Notes under the pieces: generated by a model
The model's database searches: none
What the model saw: the letters and a program-made list of their open reading frames with translations, nothing else
What the model was told of the DNA's origin: nothing
Position numbers and translations under genes: made by a program
Shown: piece by piece, positions 12,201 to 35,879 of the stretch
Numbering within the stretch: the first letter of the stretch is position 1
Layout of the letters: each line of letters starts with the position of its first letter
Assembly: GCF_037392515.1 (NCBI RefSeq)
Contig: NC_090290.1
Span: forward strand, 37,268,753 to 37,332,752
From: Haliotis asinina
Taxonomy: Eukaryota; Mollusca; Gastropoda; Lepetellida; Haliotidae
Reading direction: 5' to 3'
DNA: 64,000 nucleotides

Positions 12201-13096
12201 GAACAAGCAACAACAACAACAACAAAACAACTCACTAAGGAGATAAATGTCGAAGTTTCTGAGTTGAAGAAATAAGGGACCACATAAAAGAGTTTAATTT
12301 TCTCAGGTTTCTTCACAAGCTATGTTATACAAATCTTGTGACGAAACCTTGGCACGAAAATAAAGGAATAATGCAAAAATTGACGAGAATGTTCCTTACG
12401 TAAGTTTGACAACGTTCATTTTTAATGTTACACTGTGCTTGGAAGAGCGAGTTTATGGTGACAGTGCTTGTGGTTATTTCAGATCAATATACGTCTTGGT
12501 TTATTCTTCAGGGAACTAGAGACGAATGGCAAATAGTTTTCTGGATCGTTGGTGGTTTGAACATTGTCGGCGCATGCGTATTTGTGGTGTTTGGAAAAGG
12601 AACTGAACTTGATTGGGCAAAGGAAGACGGGGGCGATATTCCTGCAAATAATCCAGATGAGACGAGGAATGATCACAGGGCCACATTTTCCGATGATACT
12701 GTGCCCAGAACTAGTGACGTGGTGCACGAAACCATTAACGATATACTTCAAACTGGTGAGAAAGGGGTCCAAACTAGAGATGCTCTCGAAACTAATTACG
12801 GTGAACGCAAAACTGATAGCGATCCACCCCAGACTGATTACGATATACTGCAAACCGATGACGATGTGCACAAAACTTATGACGATGTACACCAAACTGA
12901 TGACGATGTCCACCAAACTGATGAAGACGTGTCCCGAACCAGTGACGACGTGCCCCGATCTAATGACGCTGCACTCCAATCTGATGTCGATGCGGCAGCT
13001 GATGTCACCCAAAATGATGACGGTCAGCAGCGAATTGCGGACAATGTCCCTACGAACCGAATCTGCACATATCCTGATCCAACCAGCTATAGTTGA
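259..13096 (+). CDS. SLC17-type anion/phosphate transporter, gene 1 (5' end outside the window)
   Basis: Major facilitator carrier of the SLC17 (sialin / vesicular glutamate / Na-phosphate) family. Nine exons with matching phases can be read: 259-492, 1461-1548, 3227-3322, 5153-5286, 5884-6033, 7132-7264, 7791-7941, 9022-9112 and 12512-13096 (stop TGA 13094-13096). All have AG acceptors and GT donors. They give 553 codons; by comparison with gene 2 about 97 N-terminal residues (two exons) lie upstream of the window. Family marks seen: GGYVAGKYGGK after TM2, WSKWAPKHEKASL in the TM4-TM5 loop, SDSPRNHPRIS in the central cytosolic loop, FRINHLDIAPRFAG before TM11, and GTRDEWQIVFWIVGG at TM12. 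After the usual end (GKGTELDWAKED) the last exon adds about 155 residues with seven-residue acidic repeats. The usual TM4 glutamate and the following histidine are replaced by Met and Gln. Substrate is unknown. Introns hold many SINEs, tandem repeats and a fold-back element. Confidence 0.93.
1191..1412 (+). mobile_element. SINE family A copy, 5' truncated
   Basis: Family A consensus (about 270 bp) begins ACCCGTGAAGGTC, has a core AAGAGGCGACTAACGGGATC then CTGGATTGTCTGGTCCAGAC, and ends in TGCGGCGTAAAACTAAACTC plus (ACTC)n. This copy starts after the head and has a mutated tail. Confidence 0.85.
1605..1890. repeat. Dispersed repeat C, copy 1
   Basis: Shares GGGAGGTCAAATGG, TTTCTCGACACTGAGATG and AGTTGTGACAxGGTCA-type blocks with 25,837-26,185. 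No coding frame is evident. Intronic in gene 1. Confidence 0.85.
2033..2302 (+). mobile_element. SINE family A copy, near full length
   Basis: Starts at the ACCCGTGAAGGTC head and ends in CTCACTCACTCACA. Lies in gene 1 intron 1548-3227. Confidence 0.92.
2455..2795. repeat. Dispersed repeat D, copy 1
   Basis: About 340 bases nearly identical to 23,216-23,552. Both copies keep an open - strand frame starting MEDSRTEYRAVVH of about 70-76 codons. The product is unrecognised, and the frame may be a fragment of a larger element. Confidence 0.9.
3043..3150 (-). mobile_element. SINE family B copy, reverse, shortened
   Basis: GAGTGAGTGAGTTTAGTTTT, GTAATATTCTAGTAAT and the reverse head CCCACCGCCCCAC, with the middle missing. 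Ends 76 bases before a gene 1 exon. Confidence 0.82.
4865..5102. repeat. Two tandem copies of a 119-bp unit
   Basis: Direct duplication (starts at 4865 and 4984, both TTCATTTAGGTCTTTAGCCT) ending about 50 bases before a gene 1 exon. Its lead-in AGAACCTGAGGAAATCTAGA (about 4840) recurs near 52,210. Confidence 0.92.
5642..5755. mobile_element. Short MITE with inverted ends
   Basis: About 114 bases with inverted termini around ACAGCAAAAGAAAC and GTTTCTTTTGCTGT bounded by TATA. No coding sequence. In the gene 1 intron between 5286 and 5884. Confidence 0.75.
6172..6236 (-). mobile_element. Isolated tRNA-like head, reverse
   Basis: Read on the - strand this is a tRNA-like piece with a B box GGGTTCGAATC and an A-box-like GCGGGTTAGGCGAC. 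It does not match the family B head closely and has no family tail, so it is probably part of a different tRNA-derived SINE rather than a functional tRNA. Confidence 0.5.
6885..7053 (-). mobile_element. SINE family B copy, reverse, full length
   Basis: GGGTGAGTGAGTTCGCACTT to TACCTCCACCGCCC; carries the reverse B box GGGAATCAAACCC and reverse A box CCACTAGGCTACC. In the gene 1 intron between 6033 and 7132. Confidence 0.92.
7430..7683 (+). mobile_element. SINE family A copy
   Basis: Full head, core and (ACTC)n tail, with a shortened head segment. In the gene 1 intron between 7264 and 7791. Confidence 0.9.
8125..8267 (-). mobile_element. SINE family B copy, reverse
   Basis: GAATGAGTGAGTTTAGTTTT to CTGGGTTACCCAACCGCCCC; the B-box part is deleted. 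Confidence 0.9.
8318..8366 (-). mobile_element. SINE tRNA-head fragment, reverse
   Basis: Short stretch (GAGCAGTAACCAGTAGGCCA) resembling the family B head just after the previous copy. Confidence 0.45.
8682..8803. mobile_element. Hairpin MITE-like element
   Basis: Arms of about 42 bases: AACGTTCGTAGCCCTA near the left and TAGGGCTACGAACGTT near the right, with a spacer of about 35 bases. In the gene 1 intron between 7941 and 9022. Confidence 0.7.
9270..9480. repeat. Dispersed repeat E, copy 1
   Basis: Contains GCGCCCTCTACCGACCG and TATCTCAAGCG blocks shared with 17,290-17,465. Confidence 0.6.
9892..10928. mobile_element. Fold-back transposable element
   Basis: Left arm 9892-10360 and right arm 10451-10928 are imperfect reverse complements along their whole length, separated by a 90-base loop. 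Both ends are CAGGCCCCCCTAAG, and the 5 bases TATTC lie directly outside each end (9887-9891 and 10929-10933), fitting a target-site duplication. The right arm has a 9-base insertion near the loop. Similar frames of 127-150 codons run in both arms only because the arms are copies of each other. In the last intron of gene 1. Confidence 0.93.
11052..11296. repeat. 40-bp tandem repeat, about six copies
   Basis: Unit TTACGTGGACGCTGACACCT + GACTATACAGATCCAGTTTC; few differences between units. In the last intron of gene 1. Confidence 0.95.
11800..12025 (+). mobile_element. SINE family A copy, internally deleted
   Basis: Head GCCCGTGAAGATCC and tail (CTCA)n are present; a block between the TGTCATCG and TGATCAC motifs is missing. 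In the last intron of gene 1. Confidence 0.88.
12704..13006 (+). repeat. Coding 21-bp repeats: acidic seven-residue repeats in the gene 1 tail
   Basis: The C-terminal cytosolic tail of gene 1 is built from degenerate seven-residue units of the form T-D-D-D-V-H-Q. The clearest run is TDYDILQ, TDDDVHK, TYDDVHQ, TDDDVHQ, TDEDVSR, TSDDVPR, SNDAALQ; looser units lie upstream. The 21-bp period keeps frame, which is also why long shadow frames stay open on both strands here. Gene 2 stops four residues after the same DWA motif and has no such tail. Confidence 0.85.
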
Positions 13097-13204
13097 CTCT
13101 TGAATCAGAACTCATCTCTCGAGTTCAAACGTGATGATGACGTCCTATACTGTGTTCCTAAACGATTGTCCTAAACAATGTTTCATTTGTCATTTCGTTC
13201 CAAT

Positions 13205-13630
13205 GTCATGGCAGCATGTTCCTTTGTCATGGCTTCATTCTGCTATGTCATGACAGCATGCTCCCTTGTCATGGCTTCATTCTGCTATGTCATGGCAGCA
13301 TGCTCCCTTGTCATGGCTTCATTCTGCTATGTCATGACAGCATGTTCCCTTGTCATGGCTTCATTCTGCTATGTCATGGCAGCATGTTCCCTTGTCATGG
13401 CTTCATTCTGCTATGTCATGACAGCATGTTCCCTTGTCATGGCTTCATTCTGCTATGTCATGGCAGCATGCTCCCTTGTCATGGCTTCATTCTGCTATGT
13501 CATGACAGCATGTTCCCTTGTCATGGCTTCATTCTGCTATGTCATGACAGCATGTTCCCTTGTCATGGCTTCATTCTGCTATGTCATGACAGCATGTTCC
13601 CTTGTCATGGCTTCATTCTGCTATGACATT
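13205..13630. repeat. 42-bp minisatellite after the gene 1 stop
   Basis: About ten units of 42 bp (ATGGCTTCATTCTGCTATGT + CATGACAGCATGTTCCCTTG + TC), alternating CATGGCAG and CATGACAG forms. As 42 is a multiple of three, two frames stay open (157 and 136 codons); this is a by-product. Probably within the 3' UTR. Confidence 0.95.
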
Positions 13631-13679
13631 CCTCCATGTGCCTATAGTTAAGTCTTGCTTTTATTTTCCCTTGACGAGG

Positions 13680-13905
13680 AGGTGGGGTAGCCCAGTGGTT
13701 ACTGCATTAGCTCGTCATGCCAAAGACCCGGGTTCGATTCCCCACATAGGTACAATGTGTGAAGTCCGTTTCTGGCGTCCCCCACCGTGATATTGCAGGA
13801 ATATTGTTAAAAGCGGCGTAAACCAAACTCACTCACTCACTCACCCACTCACTCACCCACTCACTCACTCACTCACCCACTCACCCACCCACTCACTCAC
13901 TCTTT
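13680..13905 (+). mobile_element. SINE family B (tRNA-derived), full length
   Basis: The head is tRNA-like: an A box TAGCCCAGTGG at about 13688 and a B box GGTTCGATTCC at about 13730, both matching pol III internal promoter consensus. The body carries TGTGAAGTCCGTTTCTGGCG, CCGTGATATTGCAGGAATAT and the tail AAAGCGGCGTAAAC followed by a long (ACTC)n run. This is the clearest copy in the window and serves as reference for family B. Confidence 0.93.
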
Positions 13906-14100
13906 CCGTGTCTCGTCTATATTTTCTCGTCTCATTTCTATATGCTCAACGCCGGAGCTATACCTTGTCATATAATCGGTTCTATATCTGCTGTGATGTG
14001 ACCTCATGGTGTTCATTTCTGTTGTCTCCCAACGTGATATTACTAAGAGTGCATGGCTCCGAGGTAAATGTTATCATACAAAGTTGTCAGCTACTGAGCG

Positions 14101-14106
14101 AATAAA
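14101..14106 (+). terminator. Candidate polyadenylation signal for gene 1
   Basis: AATAAA about 1 kb after the gene 1 stop. If used, the 3' UTR would include the 42-bp minisatellite and a SINE. I see no nearer canonical hexamer. Confidence 0.25.
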
Positions 14107-15060
14107 ATTCAGGATTTATTGCAAAATGTTTCTTTGATCTATCTTTTAATCAATCCGTGAAGGACATATTTCAGTGAATATGTATAAACAGTCGTTTTTA
14201 TGTCAGATATTAGAAATATGATGCCATAAGATCAAATCGCATGCTCGTACCACGGTATGCCCTCATGTGCCCGTTTCAGAGGATGCACACAAGTTTAAGC
14301 GAGAAATATACTCTTCAAAAAAAGCAGAGGATATTCATTTTTTTTATTCACGATTAAAAATATTTAGGAGTCAATCAAAGTTGATATGATATTATACTGA
14401 ATGTTTTGAGAGTGCATCACCATTTGCACGTCCTTACAACCATAGTTATTTGGAATGTAGTGACTGTCTCTGTTGAAAGATGATTGGTGTGTGGCATGTA
14501 ATTTGCATCTAAACGAATTTCATTTTAAAACAAACACTAACAAATGTGTGATGCAAGATGAGTGTCAAACTTTATGTTCTAGGTGATTTCTCGACCTTCT
14601 TGAAAAAAACGTCAAAATCAAGAATGGGACCCCATGCACGTGTGCGTTGTGTTTAGGGGTGGTATTAGAGGGAAATAGTGGTGCGTTCATATGATGTCTG
14701 TTCTTGAAACGTTTTTAACGTTTACACTTCCTATCAAAACGTTCATTATCCCCTACTTTTTGAAGAGTATAGAAGCACTCGAAACATCTGCCAAATCACA
14801 AGTACTTATCAGATTGTTAGCTAAAAGTACTCAGAAACATCAGTTCACAAGTGATCAAATCGCACATTTGATCACAGTGTTGCTGCACTGTTAATGAGTT
14901 CATGGAAATCATTCTACCGTGACAGAGAAGAAGTACATATATGCTTTTTCACACCAAGCATTACATATCATTTGCTGATAAACCATTAAGACATATCAGA
15001 GCAGTCTATAGAACGTGGTAAAATATATTCCAAACCACAAGCAACTACTGTAAATCTACC
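14107..15060. other. Intergenic, no gene seen
   Basis: AT-rich sequence between the convergent genes; I see no exon, RNA gene or clear repeat here. Confidence 0.6.
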
Positions 15061-15081
15061 AAACAATAACCTTTCTCACAG

Positions 15082-15995
15082 TAAAAAACAGTAACAAAAG
15101 TAGGCTAATGTAGAACTACTGATCAGGTACAGTAACGAAGGTAGGCTAATGTGGAACTACACAGATACAGCAACGAAAGTAGATTAATATGGAACAATTT
15201 ACGTACAGTGACGAAAGCACACTAATGTGGAACTATTTACGTACAGTAACGAAAATAGGCTCATGTGGAACTATTTACGTACACTAACGAAAATAGGCTC
15301 ATGTGGAACTATTTAGGTACAGTAACGAAAGTAGACTAATGTGAGACTGTTTACGTACAGTGACGAAAATAGACTAATGTGGAACTACTCAGGTACAGTA
15401 ACGAAAGTAGGCTAATGTGGAACTACTCAGGTACAATAACGAAAGTAGACTAATGTGGAACTACTCAGGTGCAGTAACAAAAGTAGACTAATGTGGAACT
15501 ATTTAGGTACAGTAACGAAAGTAGACTAATGTGAGACTGTTTACGTACAGTGACGAAAATAGACTAATGCGGAACTACTCAGGTACAGTAAAGAAGGTAG
15601 TCAAATGTGGAACTACACAGGTACAGTAACGAAAGTAGACTAATGTGGAACTACTCAGGTACAGTAACGAAAGTAGTCAAATGTGGAACTACACAGGTAC
15701 AGTAACGAAAGTAGTCAAATGTGGAACTACACAGGTACAGTAACGAAAGTAGACTAATGTGGAACTACTCAGGTACAGTAACGAACGTAGGCTCAAGTGG
15801 AGCTACTCAGGTACAGTAACAAAAGTAGACTAATGTGGAACTACTCGGTTACAGTAACGTAAGTAGGCTAATGTGGAACTACTCAGGTACAGTAACGTAA
15901 ATAGGCTAACGTGGAACTACTCAGTTACAGTAACGTAAGCAGGCTAATGTGGAACTACTCAGGTACAGTAACGAAAGTAGGCTAATTTGGTACTA
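15082..15995. repeat. 38-bp tandem array, about 24 copies
   Basis: Unit GGTACAGTAACGAAAGTAGA + CTAATGTGGAACTACTCA. Units diverge at ACGAAAGTAG and TACTCA/TATTTA positions. Non-coding, between the two convergent transporter genes. Confidence 0.95.
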
Positions 15996-16411
15996 TTCAA
16001 TCACTTGCCTCGTGATTTGATTGGTCTAAACTGACATGTAATCATTTTCTCAAACCAAGAGCAGATAATTCAGTCAAAATGTTCCCCCAGTCTCTACATA
16101 ATAGTTGATCCTATAGAAAACACTCCACATTTCGAACAGACACAAATTGTTATCTCAGTAACCATCGAGTTCAGATTACCAGAGAATTCAGCCATAACTA
16201 TATCTATATATCAGTAAACTACCATTGAAACAATACGTCATACCTTCATTGCCCCGACACTGGCCCATGCACATAAACCTACAGCTTGAGAGGGGTCTAC
16301 TTATTTTAAAAAGAGCATTGTGCTGAATATTACATTTATACCCATGAATAAAAAGCTATTTCTCCATTGAAAAGAAGTGTTGGACTCTTCCTGAAAACAA
16401 GACTGCCAAGA

Positions 16412-16417
16412 TTTATT
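16412..16417 (-). terminator. Candidate polyadenylation signal for gene 2
   Basis: TTTATT on the + strand reads AATAAA on the - strand, about 625 bases beyond the gene 2 stop. It is the nearest canonical hexamer I see. No transcript evidence is available, so it is only a candidate. Confidence 0.25.
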
Positions 16418-17042
16418 AAAGATTTGAGTTCCGGCAGACATAATATTGTTAGGACATGTAGACAGTTACTCCGTACAGCTAGCTGAAGTGTTGCATCAAT
16501 CATGCCAAGAGGTCGGACGTACAGATTGTTAGACTTTGTTTTGAGCATTTAGACAGTTTGATCTTACAGCATACTGGATCACCCCAAGAGTAAGAGAGTA
16601 CAGACTACCAGACCATTCTCACCTTAGGCCATACAGATTGTAAGGCCTTACAGCTAGTTAAACCATGCACCTTATGTTATAGAAAATAAGCACAAGTTTC
16701 CTCACACTTTCAAACTGTGTTGACTTCTTCAATCGTGTGATCAAAAGCTTGTCAGAACAAAAGATTCCATTCACTCCCGTGTTCGCACATCCGTCTTTGG
16801 TGTATTGTTTGGATCCTGGGGAAATGAATGCTGTCTTCTGTCACAAGCAGAAATTCCTCTATCATTTCCCAAGTGTTCAATGTTTGTGATAAAATGAAGC
16901 ATGTGTTCACATCGCACGCAAAAAGGTATACAGTTGCACCAACGTTTTATCGGACACGGATTCAACATCAGTAGCACATTTTAAGACCTTTTCAGAAGAA
17001 CCATTCCCTAGAATCTCAGAATCTTCTTTCTGTTGTTTAACA

Positions 17043-31733
<14,691 letters not shown>

Positions 31734-32189
31734 CGCCCTCGTGCAGCGACTGTAACACGGGGATCAGTAATGTACATGCGATTGTTTTGAACGTTATTGA
31801 ACGTTATTGAACGTTTAATAAGCTCAAGGAATTCAAGTCTCAAAATACCATAGTGATACATTCGGAAAGTCTTTGTCTATCCTCAGCAAGACAAAGTCAC
31901 GTTAAAGGCAGAACCATGCTTCCATGTCTTTCAGAGAACCGAACGCTGCTAAGGATCTACCTCCTGTATTTCAATATTTCAATATTCAATATTCCAATAT
32001 TACAATTATATAACGTTTTGTTTTTAAAATGACAGCTGATTTTGCTTCAGCTTGCACAGTGTTTATATTTAAAGGACAGCTGGAAAAAACTATGCACTAT
32101 TCATAGTTTAACATAGTTCACTGAAAAAATATTGTCTTTTTTGTGTATCCTTCGTTGTCGACTCTTGGTTGAGTTTCTGTTATCTTCAA

Positions 32190-32520
32190 ACTACTCTCAC
32201 TGGGGTCGTTCAGTAACATTGTAATTACATTTATGCAAATTTACATAACAAAATCCCTTAACAATATAAGAAAATGCTTACCTATTGCCGGTTAATCAGT
32301 GATGGAAATGGCAACTGGCTCATCCACACAATGCCAGTACTAACTGATCTCTGGAAGCAAGCACCCAGTTTAGGCGAGGGTCAGGTATGAGCCGTCTCAA
32401 CCGCTAAGGAGATATAATTATTGAAATACATTGGATACGCATTGATCACAGGTGGCTCATAGATATGATTTCAAATATGATAATAGTTGCTTTTTTCATC
32501 GATATAGTTATACTTAATTT
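32190..32520. repeat. Gene 2 upstream segment, duplicated at 42,485-42,785
   Basis: Sequence 450-790 bases upstream of the gene 2 start, beginning at CACTGGGGT and including TTAATCAGTGAT and TAATTATTxAAxTxCATTGGATAxGCATT blocks. It recurs in the same orientation at 42,485-42,785. It may be the promoter side of the transporter duplication unit, or a dispersed repeat. Confidence 0.7.
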
Positions 32521-34690
32521 ATTCATATGTTCATTTGTGAATACGATCTATTGTGCTATTGTCAGTACAATACAGCGATTTATAACAACTTGATGTACAA
32601 TTCGCTTTAACATGCATGTCAGATAACCCATATATACCCGATATGCGATAAAAACATTTTTTGCCCTCGTCGGTATTCATGTATAAGAGATTAATATTCT
32701 CATTGATGTTGCTGTGGATTAACGAGGATTCCAGTTTCTCGAGGTCCGACTGTTTAGACATAAAGGGCTACCGTCTGTGTCTGTGTAAGGTGAAATGTAC
32801 CATCATTCCTAGTCAGATTGTCACTGATCACGTATGCCGGATCATTTGGTTACATTCACAAGAATGACTAGTGTAGAAATGTCCTTATTATTCAGAAATA
32901 TGAAATACGAACTATACCAGGACGTTTCTCATCTAATATGTGCAGAACAGGGTTTGTTTCTATTTTGTCATCGAATGATGCCGATTTAATATTTAAATTA
33001 TCTTTATTTGTAAAATATGAAATGGAACTAACAAATAACTTGTGGAGTGGTATTTCAGATTTGTAATTACCTTATTCAAAAAGGCCTTCCTGATTACCAA
33101 CAATTTTTAAAAGAATGCTATGTTTTTATCATGTCCACTTTATCTATCAATCGGTACATTTTCACCTGGTGTAATTCTGTAAAGGTTTATATGACTGATG
33201 GCCTTTGATGCACTAAATCATCTCTGGCTCTTTGACTACTGAATATTTGGCGATGTAGAAACGCACACCTTTACATCATTGTCCATACCTGTCCTATATC
33301 CTATTTGTATGTATGCCAGGTGGAAGCGATACTAAACCAGGTTTTGTGCATCGTCCACGTATGCGCATGTTTTGTTATGATATGGACAGTATAATTACAA
33401 ACCAGAAATAAGATGTTTCCAAGCAAATTTGCTTAGGCAATAGTATAGTTTCAAATGTTTGATACTCGTTTGACATGTATGGGATACATGTTGCTACACA
33501 TCTGGAATATTCAGAGAAACCCATGCCAACTGAATGAGATGTGTGCTATTTTGTTCTTTCAAGGCCATATGCAGGCTTCAAAAGCCCAGTATAACTACAA
33601 CAGTTTTATTGGCAATATAAGGGCATTAAATATGTTTCCCAGTGCAAATATTCTTCTGTACAATAGCTCAAAGGAGAGATCGCGATTGTCTCTGGTCCTC
33701 AAAGAATAACTGAGAATGATCTATGTACAAATCGGGTAAAACAACTTGTTCTCTCTAACGTGTGTTAGAATTTGGATAGCTGTGCCCTGTTTTCATATAA
33801 CAAACATCGTTGATGGGTAAAACGGACAGTTCGCTTTGTAATGAACATCGAGAAGGCACGTGCATTTTACGTTTTTATGTATTTCATATAGTAGATTTGA
33901 TAAATTTAGATTGCAAGGAGTCTCAGGCTAAGAACATTAGGAAAGTGAATGTTGTTTGCTTAGGGATTGGGTTGATTTACGATCACAGTGACAGCATCGC
34001 ATGTCATTGGACAATGACGTCACTGAAAATGACTCAGTTGATATTATTGACCAACCAATATGTTTATGTCTTTAATTTAGTTTAATTTCTTTAATCTACG
34101 AAATCAAAGAAACATGGTTAACTGGTATTATCCATTATCCGTTCTTTATCATTTAGATGAAAAGACACACGCGGTAAACTCAAACAGTCACAGCAGTACA
34201 GTTATAATAATTAGAAGTCTCTTATAACATAGTACAAGTATAATACAATCACGGCCATGATAACTACGCCTGTCATTTGATTCAATGAATGAATAAAAGA
34301 ATACATAATCAACCACAGGCTGGCTTTAGAGCAAATGTTACAACTATCGATAATGTATTTGAATTAATGTACATGATGTCACATTTTCTAAAGCTTTTTG
34401 GTGCTTTTACTGGTTTTTCAAAGGTTTTTTGATAACATTTCGAGGAGGAAACTACAATACATACTACAATACAACATATAAGTAGGTTCTTTGATTAGTT
34501 AAAATATGTACAACAATATCAGACCGCGTGTTGATATGAAGGATACAACTTCCATGAACTAAACTGACGAGAAAAAGAAAATATACAAGTGTAATTGTTG
34601 CTGAAATCCCAAATTTGCGTTCTAACTAATAACATTATTGACGAACAATGATTGTATAGAACGCAGCGGGCATGTTTCATTTGCCAAAAT
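32521..34690. other. Intergenic, no gene seen
   Basis: AT-rich sequence upstream of gene 2. Open frames are short, without domains or plausible splice partners. Confidence 0.6.
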
Positions 34691-34815
34691 GTAATCAAAA
34701 TATTTGTACGTGTTTTGCTCCAATTTTCTCAAAATTGTGATTATTGTTCCATCCACGAACATGGAAACGTGTTTGTCGAGAAAACTGAACAATCACTTGA
34801 CAAAAGCCTCACAAT

Positions 34816-35211
34816 TAAATGCCAAGATTGACGTCAGCGCAAAGAAACCGGGCCACAGGAATGTCACAAATTGGTGCTTCCAACAGCCATTTTCCGACAA
34901 CATTGGGTTACACAACGCAAACCATGATTCGGCTGTTCAGCCATTTCAAAATAACAGGACAGACATGTGATCGACCCAGAAGTTCACGTCCAGTGGATCG
35001 AGGATCGCTATCTGCGGGTTATTCACGTACGTAACCGGATATTGACGGTGACGTCATAAACAACCACGTCATTGGGTCCTTGCAGGAGCCTATTTACAGC
35101 GACGACGGCTTCGTGCTGCTGGCATACGGACCAACCGACCTTTGCGTGGAATGGCCTTGACCTTCCAGCATCGTAGAAACCTTCTGCAGTGGTCATCGCG
35201 ACATCGCTATT
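34816..35211 (+). pseudogene. Tc1-like transposase fragment (N-terminal half)
   Basis: MPRLTSAQRNRATG and GQTCDRPRSSRPVD match the paired-type DNA-binding N-terminus of Tc1/mariner transposases (usual form: PRLT..QR..A...TG.T.DRPRSGRP). After a frame break, RRRLRAAGIRTNRP, then RGMALTFQHRRN and LQWSSRHR, continue the same protein in order. The catalytic region is missing: the match stops where an oppositely oriented LINE fragment begins. Confidence 0.85.
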
Positions 35212-35445
35212 TATTGCTACAATGTCAATAGACTGATAAAACACCTGTATTACAGTCGGTGTGTACAGTTTATATTCGCTTAACGCAATAAACAAGAAGT
35301 TGCAATTCATAAAGTTGTATGTTTCATTTTCAATACAGTCAAGCAAAACATGCTTCACTGTGATTCTTTCTTCACAAAGGATACAAAATGAGGCATCCTC
35401 AGCTTTCAACAAATATGTATGAGTATGTCTGGACTGGTCAATACA
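35212..35445 (-). pseudogene. Non-LTR retrotransposon 3' fragment
   Basis: On the - strand: SRHTHTYLLKAEDASFC, ILCEERITVKHVLLDC. This is the cysteine-rich C-terminal tail (THxYLL...CxxC..xLTVKHxLxEC) found after the reverse transcriptase/RNase H of several LINE ORF2 proteins. Only the tail survives, directly against the Tc1 fragment. Confidence 0.82.
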
Positions 35446-35571
35446 TCCTCTAAATATGACCTCTTCAAATCTGGACTATGAACCCAAGCAGGTGTAACTG
35501 ATACCTGGTTTAAATGTTATGGAATAAGAAGTGATGTCACAGACCCGCCACTGTGTTCTCCACTTGGCCAA

Positions 35572-35808
35572 TAAGTGAGTGACTGACTTTAGCTTTATCT
35601 GGTTTATCTGGCGGCGTAAATAATCGAATCTGGACCAGTCATTCCAGTGATCAACAGCATGAGCATCGATCTGAGCAAATGGGAACCGGTGACATGTGTC
35701 AACCAAGTCTCATCCCGATTGTCGCCTCTTACGACAAGCATAGTTGCCTTTTGTAGCAAAAGACCTTCTGTGCTGAAGACCTATTCTACCCCGGATCTTC
35801 ACGGGTCT
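35572..35808 (-). mobile_element. SINE family A copy, reverse
   Basis: GTGAGTGACTGACTTTAGCT start; CTTCACGGGTCT end; partly deleted in the centre. Confidence 0.88.
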
Positions 35809-35879
35809 ATAAGACCAGGAAACCAACAAGAGATAACATCGCACTGGTTATCTGAGAGATCATTATACAGCTCTAAAAT

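Noticed and set aside
12479-13103. Long frames on the other strand and in another frame across the last exon of gene 1
   Set aside because: The 21-bp coding repeat keeps several frames open; only the frame continuing the TM12 sequence is supported.
13178-13651. 157-codon hydrophobic repeat protein
   Set aside because: It is the 42-bp minisatellite read in frame; no unique sequence, and it lies where the gene 1 3' UTR is expected.
13680-13760. tRNA gene
   Set aside because: A and B boxes are present, but the tRNA fold is incomplete and the sequence runs into the SINE body and CTCA tail; other copies behave the same way.
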